Source: Deltaproteobacteria bacterium UBA6930
GTDB lineage: Bacteria; Myxococcota_A; UBA9160; UBA6930
Direction: 5' to 3'
NCBI GenBank assembly: GCA_002450755.1
Contig: DKAI01000093.1
Span: 3,011-9,318 of the forward strand
DNA: 6,308 nucleotides
Shown here: one piece after another, positions 1-5,698 of the stretch
Position numbering within the stretch: position 1 is the stretch's first letter
Layout of the letters: every line of letters starts with the position of its first letter
The notes under the pieces: generated by a model
Database searches by the model: none
Told to the model about the DNA's origin: nothing
What the model saw: the letters and a program-made list of their open reading frames with translations, nothing else
Program-made: the position numbers and the translations under genes

Positions 1-1091
1 TAAGCTTACAACTAGCCCAAGGGGTCGAGTCTTCTGGCCACCGAATCTTATATGTAAGCGCTGAAGAAAGCCTCGAGCAGCTTCAGTTGCGTGCAATGCG
101 CTTAGGGGCTGCGGGCGGGAATATCTTAGGTCTCTCAGAAACAAGGATCGAGAACCTTTCTCGTCCTTGGAAGGAGCTAAATCCGAAGATGGTTATTGTA
201 GATTCCGTGCAGGCCATGAGGTCTGAAAGAGTGCCGTCGGCCCCCGGCTCAGTGACACAAGTTCGCGAGAGCGCTGCACTTCTCGCAGCGACGGCGAAGT
301 CCCAAGGCAGTATTCTAGTTCTCATAGGCCATGTTACGAAAGATGGAAATCTCGCGGGGCCGCGTGTCCTCGAGCACCTTGTGGACGTTGTTCTGCTCTT
401 TGAGGGGGATCGGGGACACGGATTTCGGCTACTCCGGAGCGTAAAAAACCGCTTCGGAAGTACACAGGAGATCGGAGTCTTTAGTATGGGAGAGACGGGT
501 TTGGAGGGAGTAGAAAATCCGAGTGCATACTTTCTATCCGACCGAAGTATTGGTGCACCAGGAGCAACTGTAGTTCCGCTCATAGAAGGCTCTCGCCCTG
601 TATTAGTTGAAGTTCAGGCGCTTGTTGCGCCGGCCGGCTATGGAACGTCGCGAAGAACGAATGTTGGCGTCGATGATGGCAGGGTGGCACTCGTCCTTGC
701 CGTGCTAGATCGCAGGACCAAAATGGACTTTGTCTCTAGAGATGTCTATCTGAATGCTACCGGTGGTGCGCGTATTTCCGAGCCAGCAGCCGATCTTGGT
801 TTAGCTCTTGCGCTGGCCTCTAGCAGGTTGGACCGGGTACTTCCTCATGATGTTGCGGCTTGTGGCGAGGTGGGCCTCGGCGGAGAGTTGAGATCCGCCT
901 CCAGATTGGAAGCGCGAGCTGGAGAGGCTGCTCGACTGGGCTTCAAACGCTTGCTTGTTCCCGCTAGGAAGAAGATGCCTTCGGTTCAGGGGATAGAGCT
1001 CGTTCCTTTCTCCAATATTATAGAGGCGATATCATGGTTAAGGAGTGAGGGTTTGACCGCTTCCGTTTCCGCAACAGCGGTGACGGACTGA
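1..1091 (+). CDS. radA: DNA repair protein RadA (Sms), 5' end outside the window
   Basis: RadA is a RecA-like ATPase that helps process recombination intermediates by driving branch migration in the cytoplasm. The frame is open from base 3 (bases 1-2 end a split codon) to the TGA at 1089-1091, giving 362 residues of a family usually near 450. The zinc-finger region and Walker A loop must therefore lie upstream of the window. Numbering from the first full codon, the segment after Walker A reads LYVSAEES (16-23), a Walker B-like strand MVIVDS ends at 68, and the RadA signature KNRFG is at 148-152 (bases 444-458), followed by GSTQEIGVF. The C-terminal Lon-protease-like domain follows, with GGARISEPAADLGLALALAS and GEVGLGGELRSASRLEAR. 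An internal TTG at 87 could be mistaken for the start, but homology clearly continues upstream of it. There is no sign of damage. The next gene follows after 59 bases. Confidence 0.96.
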   Translation, partial: SLQLAQGVESSGHRILYVSAEESLEQLQLRAMRLGAAGGNILGLSETRIENLSRPWKELNPKMVIVDSVQAMRSERVPSAPGSVTQVRESAALLAATAKSQGSILVLIGHVTKDGNLAGPRVLEHLVDVVLLFEGDRGHGFRLLRSVKNRFGSTQEIGVFSMGETGLEGVENPSAYFLSDRSIGAPGATVVPLIEGSRPVLVEVQALVAPAGYGTSRRTNVGVDDGRVALVLAVLDRRTKMDFVSRDVYLNATGGARISEPAADLGLALALASSRLDRVLPHDVAACGEVGLGGELRSASRLEARAGEAARLGFKRLLVPARKKMPSVQGIELVPFSNIIEAISWLRSEGLTASVSATAVTD

Positions 1092-1135
1092 TTCTAAGAA
1101 GGTTCGTTTTTCGCAGTTGTTCCGCAACCTCAGTC

Positions 1136-1141
1136 TATTAT
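1136..1141 (+). promoter_or_regulatory. Candidate -10 element of the prenyl synthase gene
   Basis: TATTAT matches five of six bases of the sigma-70 -10 consensus and ends 9 bases before the ATG at 1151. No convincing -35 hexamer stands at 16-18 bases upstream; the nearest candidate, TTCGCA at 1110-1115, is too far at 20 bases. If the element is used, transcription would begin around 1148, almost at the start codon. Confidence 0.25.
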
Positions 1142-1150
1142 CCTGAATAT

Positions 1151-2191
1151 ATGCCTATCGACAAAACTAAGCCTTCTGAGGCTCTTGAAGGTTCAGAAGG
1201 CTTCCGCGCCAACATCGAACCTATCCTAGGTCTCGTTGATCGGTGCCTTAGAGACCAGCTCAACTCCGAGGTTGACCTAGTAAGAAGTCTTGGCGAGCAC
1301 GTCTTTGCTAAACCCGGTAAGCGATTAAGACCGATTCTCCTAATGCTTTCCGCCGAGCTTTGCGGATACAAGGGGCCTCGGCGGATTCAGTTGGCCGCGG
1401 CGCATGAGCTGATTCATACGGCGACACTTCTCCACGACGATGTGGTCGATGTTTCCGATTTGCGCAGGGGACAGACTGCTGCACACGTGCTTTGGGGAAA
1501 TCGGAGCGCTGTGCTGGTCGGTGATTTTTTCTACGCACGTGCATCTCAGATGATCGTAGAGGATGGAGAGTTAGAAATCGTCGGCCTCTTTGCCAAGATG
1601 ATCCAAATGATGTCAGAGGGAGAGCTTCTGCAACTTGAACGAAGTTTCGATTCGGACGCGACGGAGAGCCATTATTTCGCGGTTATCGAGCGAAAGAGCG
1701 CAGCGCTTCTCTCCGCAGTCTGCGAGATAGGTGCAATCCTCGGCGGTGTGACGCGGGTAGAACGGCGATATTTAGCCGACTTTGGTAGGCAGCTAGGTGT
1801 AGCTTTTCAACTCCGAGACGATGCGCTTGATTATTCCGCGAATTCATCCGATACGGGCAAGCCGTCCTTCACAGATCTTCGCGAAGGGAAAGTTACTATG
1901 CCTTTATTGCTGGCTCTTAAACGTGCGGCACCGGGCGAACATGAAAAGGCTATTCATCTTCTTAAGACCGCGGCGCAACGAAGTCTCTCCGGCAAGGGAG
2001 AGATACTTACAGAAGGGGAAATTGTCCCACTTCGTTTACTAGTAGAAAATGCTCGCGGTGTGGAAGACACTAACCGTTGTGCAACCAGTTACGTAGATAA
2101 GGCACGAGCTTCTTTGGAACCTTTTCCCGCTTGCGCTGCGAAAACTGCCTTATTAGAGGCTGCAGAATTTTCAGTGGAGCGCTCATCTTAG
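1151..2191 (+). CDS. ispB: Long-chain polyprenyl diphosphate synthase (octaprenyl/heptaprenyl type)
   Basis: This is a trans-isoprenyl diphosphate synthase that adds isopentenyl diphosphate to an allylic primer, most likely to make the side chain of respiratory quinones. The 346 residues show GKRLRP (56-61), the first Asp-rich motif HDDVVD (95-100) followed by RRG, and the second Asp-rich motif RDDALD (222-227) followed by DTGK and DLREGKVTMPLL. The stretch HTATLLHDDVVD is what I recall for E. coli IspB. The fifth residue before the first DDxxD is Ala91, a small residue that in this family goes with long products; exact chain length cannot be read from sequence. ATG 1151 is the only usable start: no ATG, GTG or TTG lies in frame nearby on either side, and the about 20 residues before the conserved N-terminal helix fit the family. 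No Shine-Dalgarno site is visible. The symbol is by similarity; hepT or sdsA would be equally acceptable names. Confidence 0.93.
   Translation: MPIDKTKPSEALEGSEGFRANIEPILGLVDRCLRDQLNSEVDLVRSLGEHVFAKPGKRLRPILLMLSAELCGYKGPRRIQLAAAHELIHTATLLHDDVVDVSDLRRGQTAAHVLWGNRSAVLVGDFFYARASQMIVEDGELEIVGLFAKMIQMMSEGELLQLERSFDSDATESHYFAVIERKSAALLSAVCEIGAILGGVTRVERRYLADFGRQLGVAFQLRDDALDYSANSSDTGKPSFTDLREGKVTMPLLLALKRAAPGEHEKAIHLLKTAAQRSLSGKGEILTEGEIVPLRLLVENARGVEDTNRCATSYVDKARASLEPFPACAAKTALLEAAEFSVERSS
1169..1203 (+). repeat. 11-bp perfect inverted repeat inside the prenyl synthase N-terminal codons
   Basis: AAGCCTTCTGA at 1169-1179 is the exact reverse complement of TCAGAAGGCTT at 1193-1203, with a 13-base loop. 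In RNA this gives an 11-bp stem, extendable by one G-U pair. It covers codons 7-18, in the variable N-terminal extension before the conserved fold begins near residue 20. No T-run follows the second arm, so it is not a standard intrinsic terminator. Confidence 0.6.
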
Positions 2192-2208
2192 TTCCAGCGA
2201 CGGTGGGT

Positions 2209-2280
2209 TTGACTTCGATACTGACAGCACGTAGCTTGTTTACCTTTCTTTCGACTTTTCGATGATTAAATTTGTATAGC
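2209..2280 (+). promoter_or_regulatory. Candidate promoter region for eno
   Basis: The gap between the prenyl synthase stop (2191) and eno holds two weak sigma-70-like pairs. One is TTGACT (2209-2214), a 17-base spacer and TAGCTT (2232-2237), with a good -35 and poor -10. The other is TCGACT (2251-2256), an 18-base spacer and TATAGC (2275-2280). The tract is richer in A+T than the flanking genes, which suits a promoter, but neither pair is strong and the choice between them is open. Confidence 0.3.
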
Positions 2281-2282
2281 TT

Positions 2283-2300
2283 CACAGGTACTCATCTGTG
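2283..2300 (+). repeat. Short inverted repeat in the eno 5' leader
   Basis: CACAG (2283-2287) and CTGTG (2296-2300) are inverted repeats separated by 8 bases, ending 12 bases before the eno Shine-Dalgarno tract. It could be an operator half-site pair or a small leader hairpin. A 5-bp arm is short enough to occur by chance. Confidence 0.25.
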
Positions 2301-2312
2301 TGATAGTTCTTT

Positions 2313-2320
2313 AAAAGGAG
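2313..2320 (+). promoter_or_regulatory. Ribosome binding site deciding the eno GTG start
   Basis: AAAAGGAG ends 7 bases before the GTG at 2328. It is one of the best Shine-Dalgarno matches in the window and supports GTG 2328 as the start of enolase, which agrees with the conserved protein N-terminus. Confidence 0.8.
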
Positions 2321-2327
2321 AAACCAG

Positions 2328-3623
2328 GTGTCATCAGAAATCAGCAAGGTTGAAGCAAATGAAATCCTGGACTCCCGGGGAAATCCTACCTTGTCTGTTC
2401 GGGTTACCGCAGCAAATGGACAATCCGGAAGGGCGGCTGTCCCGTCGGGTGCTTCAACTGGGGCGCGCGAAGCCCTGGAACTTAGAGACGGAGACTCAAG
2501 TCGCTATGGCGGCAAAGGGGTACTGAGGGCCGTTTCTCATGTAAACGGTGAAATTTCTGCCGCATTGCAGGGAGTAGAGCTCGATGGGTTAGAAGCTCAA
2601 GGCGTAATTGATAAAATGTTGATTTCACTAGATGGGACTGAGACGAAAGATCGCCTTGGCGCGAATGCACTACTGGGAGTTTCTTTAGCGGCCGCGCACG
2701 CGGCCGCGGCTGTTGCGGAGCTGCCTTTGTTTCAATTTTTGAGTGGTTCGAAGGCTGATTTCTTACCTACTCCAATGATGAACGTGCTTAACGGCGGCGC
2801 TCATGCGGACAATAACGTCGATGTGCAAGAATTCATGCTTTTCCCAATTGGAGCAGATTCCTTTCACGATTCTCTGCGTTGGGGTGTGGAGGTATTTCAT
2901 ACGCTAAGGGAGGTACTTCATAAAAAAGGCTATGCAACTTCTGTGGGTGACGAGGGAGGATTTGCTCCCGATCTAAAGTCAAATCAGGAGGCTATCGAGC
3001 TAATTATAAGTGCGATAGAGCGCGCTGGTTATCGTGCAGGCGATGAAATTGCGATTGCACTTGATCCTGCATCAAGCGAGTTCTACGAGGATGGGCGGTA
3101 TTTCCTGGAGGGGGAGGGACGCGAGCTGGATTCTGCTGCAATGATAGATTTTTGGAAAAACTGGAGAGGAAAATACCCGATCCTATCTATCGAAGATGGG
3201 TTGGCAGAAGATGATTGGGACGGGTGGACTGCCCTCACCAAAGCCCTCGGCCATAAAACCCAGTTGGTTGGAGATGATTTGTTTGTGACCAATCCCGCGA
3301 TTATTCGAGAAGGAATTTCTAGGGGGGTTGCGAATTCCGTCCTTATCAAAGTCAACCAAATTGGAACTCTCAGTGAAACTCTGGAGGCAATTCATCTTGC
3401 TCAAAGTGCGGGCTTCTCTTGTATCGTGTCTCATCGCTCGGGGGAAACTGAGGACACAACGATTGCCGATCTTGCAGTCGCCACAGGTGTCGGACAGATA
3501 AAGACTGGTTCTTTATGCAGGTCAGACCGTGTGGCTAAATACAATCGTCTTTTACTGATAGAATCGGAATTAGCTGATCGAGCACGCTTCGCGGGCGCTT
3601 CAACTATCCGAGGCTTTTCTTGA
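2328..3623 (+). CDS. eno: Enolase (phosphopyruvate hydratase)
   Basis: Enolase interconverts 2-phosphoglycerate and phosphoenolpyruvate in glycolysis and gluconeogenesis; it acts in the cytoplasm and needs Mg2+. The 431 residues match the family's usual length. The N-terminus has the classic EILDSRGNPT (12-21) and the mobile loop GASTG (41-45). Active-site positions are all present: His159 in NGGAHA, Glu168, Glu209 in GDEGGFAP, metal ligands Asp246, Glu289 (SIEDG) and Asp316 (GDD), Lys341 in KVNQIGT, HRS (369-371) and Lys392 in QIKTG. After Lys392 the chain reads GSLCRSD where GAPCRSD or GAPARSE is more usual, a mild deviation. A strong Shine-Dalgarno site sets the GTG start. The stop codon overlaps the next start by 4 bases, so the downstream exported-protein gene is probably co-translated. 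The Ala-rich segment near residues 121-130 is encoded by two GCGGCCGC blocks. Confidence 0.98.
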   Translation: MSSEISKVEANEILDSRGNPTLSVRVTAANGQSGRAAVPSGASTGAREALELRDGDSSRYGGKGVLRAVSHVNGEISAALQGVELDGLEAQGVIDKMLISLDGTETKDRLGANALLGVSLAAAHAAAAVAELPLFQFLSGSKADFLPTPMMNVLNGGAHADNNVDVQEFMLFPIGADSFHDSLRWGVEVFHTLREVLHKKGYATSVGDEGGFAPDLKSNQEAIELIISAIERAGYRAGDEIAIALDPASSEFYEDGRYFLEGEGRELDSAAMIDFWKNWRGKYPILSIEDGLAEDDWDGWTALTKALGHKTQLVGDDLFVTNPAIIREGISRGVANSVLIKVNQIGTLSETLEAIHLAQSAGFSCIVSHRSGETEDTTIADLAVATGVGQIKTGSLCRSDRVAKYNRLLLIESELADRARFAGASTIRGFS

Positions 3624-4369
3624 GCGGGGAACTACTACGCAACATTGTTTTCACGCGCTCCGGGTTAAGCACGTCCCTTTGTGCAATTTGCATGGTTTTA
3701 ATTTTAGCTACGTCTGGTATTGCTTACGCACCAAGCACAGCTCAATTGTGCGAGCTGATCGGCGCGCGTAACCTTGCGGCAGGGAGAACCGAAGCCTTGT
3801 CCTTCTTGGTGTCTTTGCGGCTAGGTGATTCCCAAGATGTCGCGGCTGAGGGTCGTCTTGATAGTGATCCGAGTGGGCTTTCGCGCTTAGATCTCGTTGG
3901 AGTAGACGGACGCCGGAGACAACTAAATCTTCAAGGGAGGCTCTATGGTTCAAGAAACGGGGTTTTCAGTCAAACGGATCGGCCACTCCTTCCTCCGCTC
4001 TACTACCTGCAAGTAAATTCGTTTGAAAAGCTCGCATCACTTTTAGATTTGCCCTTTGATTTCCCGACAGCTGTCTCATTTTCACAACTAGGAGATAAAG
4101 ACTGTTTTGTTCTTTCATCTTCCCGCGAAGGGGGATTGGCGCTCTTGGTAGAGATTGACTCGCTGGAAATAGTTGGGATCCGTCTTAGTAACGACACGCT
4201 TTTTGAATTGGGACCCCTAAAACAGTTCGGAAGAGTCAAGATTCCTAGCTGGATCCGCGTCAACCGAAAAGATGGATTTCGGGCAACTCTTTCAGTTACC
4301 GACCTTATCGAGCAGGCTGTCCCTGCAACCAATTACGGCAGTAAGTGGTTGCGAGAGGTTGGCAATTAG
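3620..4369 (+). CDS. Exported protein of unknown function, possibly LolA/LppX-like
   Basis: I do not recognise a named gene. The 249 residues begin with a basic, then hydrophobic segment: Arg7 and Arg14, then roughly residues 18-36, ending in TSGIAYA. This looks like a Sec signal peptide. Cleavage after Ala35 is plausible, because after Ala37 the +1 residue would be proline. There is no lipobox. The rest alternates short strands (EGRL, LDLVGVDGRRR, LNLQGRLYG, ALLVEID, IVGIRL, GRVKIPSWIRV, FRATLSV), with PLLPPLYYLQ at 122-131. That pattern resembles the half-barrel of LolA/LppX lipoprotein carriers, but it is inferred from pattern, not a motif match. Cys44 and Cys162 could form a disulfide in the periplasm. 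The TTG start lies in the TTGA overlap with the eno stop, with a weak GAGG 6 bases upstream; the next ATG would remove most of the signal peptide. Confidence 0.82.
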   Translation: MSGELLRNIVFTRSGLSTSLCAICMVLILATSGIAYAPSTAQLCELIGARNLAAGRTEALSFLVSLRLGDSQDVAAEGRLDSDPSGLSRLDLVGVDGRRRQLNLQGRLYGSRNGVFSQTDRPLLPPLYYLQVNSFEKLASLLDLPFDFPTAVSFSQLGDKDCFVLSSSREGGLALLVEIDSLEIVGIRLSNDTLFELGPLKQFGRVKIPSWIRVNRKDGFRATLSVTDLIEQAVPATNYGSKWLREVGN

Positions 4370-4440
4370 GGAAATCTTCGAAATTACAGGCCGTACCCCC
4401 TTTATTGCAGCCTGATTGTTATACCGGCTCCATGGTCGTC

Positions 4441-4502
4441 AGGGAGGAAGGTTTTTGAACCTCTATATATTAGAGGCTTTTAAGGGTTCTCTCCGTTTTT
4501 AG
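4441..4502 (+). other. Possible leader ORF with a strong Shine-Dalgarno site
   Basis: AGGGAGGA at 4441-4448 is a very good ribosome binding site with no known gene behind it. Six bases later TTG 4455 opens a 15-codon frame, MNLYILEAFKGSLRF, ending at TAG 4500-4502. A hairpin lies within it. No amino acid is strongly enriched, so it is not an obvious amino-acid attenuator peptide. It may be a leader peptide for the downstream aldolase gene or a chance arrangement. Confidence 0.3.
4460..4481 (+). terminator. Weak hairpin with short T-tract, possible terminator of the eno unit
   Basis: CCTCTA (4460-4465) and TAGAGG (4471-4476) form a 6-bp stem with a TATAT loop, followed by CTTTT. It lies about 90 bases after the exported-protein stop. 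The stem is short and the T-run only four, so termination would be leaky at best; its place inside the possible leader ORF would also suit attenuation. Confidence 0.35.
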
Positions 4503-4527
4503 TGTCGCTAAGGGCTTTTGAGGGCTC
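4475..4527 (+). repeat. Imperfect 15-nt direct repeat in the intergenic region
   Basis: GGCTTTTAAGGGTTC (4475-4489) and GGCTTTTGAGGGCTC (4513-4527) agree at 13 of 15 positions, with starts 38 bases apart. They lie upstream of the aldolase gene. Tandem regulator sites or a local duplication are both possible. Confidence 0.45.
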
Positions 4528-4577
4528 GGTTGAAGAATAGTTGCAGTAGGCAATGGTTGGGCCCTCGGTGCAAGGCT

Positions 4578-4600
4578 AGGTTCTCCGTCAATGAGAACCT
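4578..4600 (+). promoter_or_regulatory. Hairpin enclosing the aldolase start codon
   Basis: AGGTTCTC (4578-4585) and GAGAACCT (4593-4600) are exact inverted repeats with a 7-base loop, CGTCAAT. The first two bases of the ATG at 4591 sit in the loop and the third in the stem. The only Shine-Dalgarno-like bases near this start (AGG 4578-4580, 10 bases from ATG) are in the other arm, so the folded form would hide the initiation site. Confidence 0.5.
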
Positions 4601-5697
4601 TGGAAGATGTTAAACCTAAGAGAGGTCTGTCCGTTCCTCTGGTCACGGTTTTAGACGATGGGGGGGACCTTTTGGAGGCGGACCAAAGGAGCCTCGTTCG
4701 GCATGTAATTCAAGATGGTTATGGAGCCGATGTGGTCTTTGCGGGAGGCACGACGGGCGAATGGGATGCCCTTTCGGCCCCGGTGATGCGTCAGGCCGTG
4801 GCCGTTTCTATCGAAGAAGTTCTTAAAGAGAATTCCCGTCTAGGGTTAGAAGCCGGTTCAGTGGAGGCCTGGGCCGGAGTCACGAGCCACAATCCTATCG
4901 AAACACTTCGAAACTTAGAGTTGGCTATTCAATCCGGGGCGCATGCAGCGGTTCTTGCTCCGTTGTCAATTCGTGGGATTGATGACCCTGTACGTTTTGT
5001 TGCCAGAGACGTCGCTGACCTTCTAGATAGTCTTCCGCGTAGGATTCCAATTTATCTCTATGACAATGCCGATATCGCCGTGGATCCCAAGGTTCGTCAC
5101 TTTCGCACTTGGCAGGTAAAAGCGCTCTCTCGCCTTGATTTTGTCCGAGGCATAAAAGTTTCGGCTTCAAAGAAGGTTTTGGGGAACTACACGAAAGCCG
5201 CTGAAAGTTTCCGAGATCGAGGAGAATTCGGTATTTATATTGGCGATGCCCTTTTAGTCTTTGATCTTTTCCGCCCGCGTAGTGGTTGGCTGGGAGTCTT
5301 GGATGAGCACTGGCAACGGCGACGGCTACGAGGGTCACTTCCTGTTGGTGTTGTTTCAGGTCCAGCGAACGTGTTGCCTCGTGAGTGGGCCCGAGCGTGG
5401 CAGGTATGTACTGCGGGAGATTTGGAACGAATGGAACTAGTTCAGAACGTTTTGACTTATTACAGGGCTGAGACGCGAGCGGCGGTGGGCAGGAGAAGCA
5501 TCGCATGCCTTAAGCGCGCACTATTCCTGTCGGGCGTAATAAGCTCCCCGAGATTAGCGAAGGGAACGCCTGGCCTTGCCCTGCCAGACTTAGAGCGTTT
5601 TGATTCAGTCTGGCGAGAAGTCATCAAATTATCCCGAGAAAAGGTCGGAGATCCCTGGGTGACCAAGCGACCCGTCAGCGATGGTGTGAGTTCTTAA
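4591..5697 (+). CDS. DapA/NAL-superfamily pyruvate-type aldolase, not canonical DHDPS
   Basis: This is a class I Schiff-base aldolase or lyase of the dihydrodipicolinate synthase/N-acetylneuraminate lyase superfamily, a cytoplasmic TIM barrel. The N-terminus SVPLVTVLDDGG (14-25) and the pyruvate-carboxylate loop GGTTGE (52-57) are typical. Tyr157 in IYLYDNADI matches the catalytic tyrosine and Lys189 in VRGIKVS the Schiff-base lysine. True DHDPS has an arginine shortly after the tyrosine (YNVPSRT); here YDNADIAV has none, so another substrate is likely. At 368 residues it is longer than the usual about 290-300. About 20 extra residues, with an Arg-rich RRRLR, fall between GDALLVFDLF (218-227) and GVVSGPANV (253-261), and the C-terminus runs past the conserved end (ISSPRL 317-322). 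ATG 4591 is the only ATG, GTG or TTG in frame back to the upstream stop. The SIS isomerase gene starts one base after its stop. Confidence 0.9.
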   Translation: MRTLEDVKPKRGLSVPLVTVLDDGGDLLEADQRSLVRHVIQDGYGADVVFAGGTTGEWDALSAPVMRQAVAVSIEEVLKENSRLGLEAGSVEAWAGVTSHNPIETLRNLELAIQSGAHAAVLAPLSIRGIDDPVRFVARDVADLLDSLPRRIPIYLYDNADIAVDPKVRHFRTWQVKALSRLDFVRGIKVSASKKVLGNYTKAAESFRDRGEFGIYIGDALLVFDLFRPRSGWLGVLDEHWQRRRLRGSLPVGVVSGPANVLPREWARAWQVCTAGDLERMELVQNVLTYYRAETRAAVGRRSIACLKRALFLSGVISSPRLAKGTPGLALPDLERFDSVWREVIKLSREKVGDPWVTKRPVSDGVSS

Positions 5698-5698
5698 G

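Noticed and set aside
266..290. CGCTGC/GCAGCG and CGAGA/TCTCG inverted repeats in radA
   Set aside because: Arms of 5-6 bases in coding sequence with mutually exclusive pairing; expected by chance.
83..583. Minus-strand frame of 166 codons opposite radA
   Set aside because: It is antisense to conserved RadA motifs, and its Ser/Arg/Pro-rich translation is typical of a shadow frame.
1..1091. RadA missing its zinc finger and Walker A as a truncated gene
   Set aside because: The reading frame is open to the first bases of the window, so the missing part is simply outside it.
2272..2526. Plus-strand frame of 84 codons overlapping the eno start
   Set aside because: It runs out of frame through the conserved enolase N-terminus, while the good ribosome site is spaced for the eno GTG.
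4387..4414. CAGGC/GCCTG inverted repeat after the exported-protein gene as a terminator
   Set aside because: The stem is only 5 bp with an 18-base loop and no T-run follows, so it does not support a terminator.
4925..5506. Long open frame of 193 codons on the minus strand opposite the aldolase gene
   Set aside because: It is fully antisense to a gene with clear catalytic motifs, and its translation shows no recognisable domain or sensible composition.
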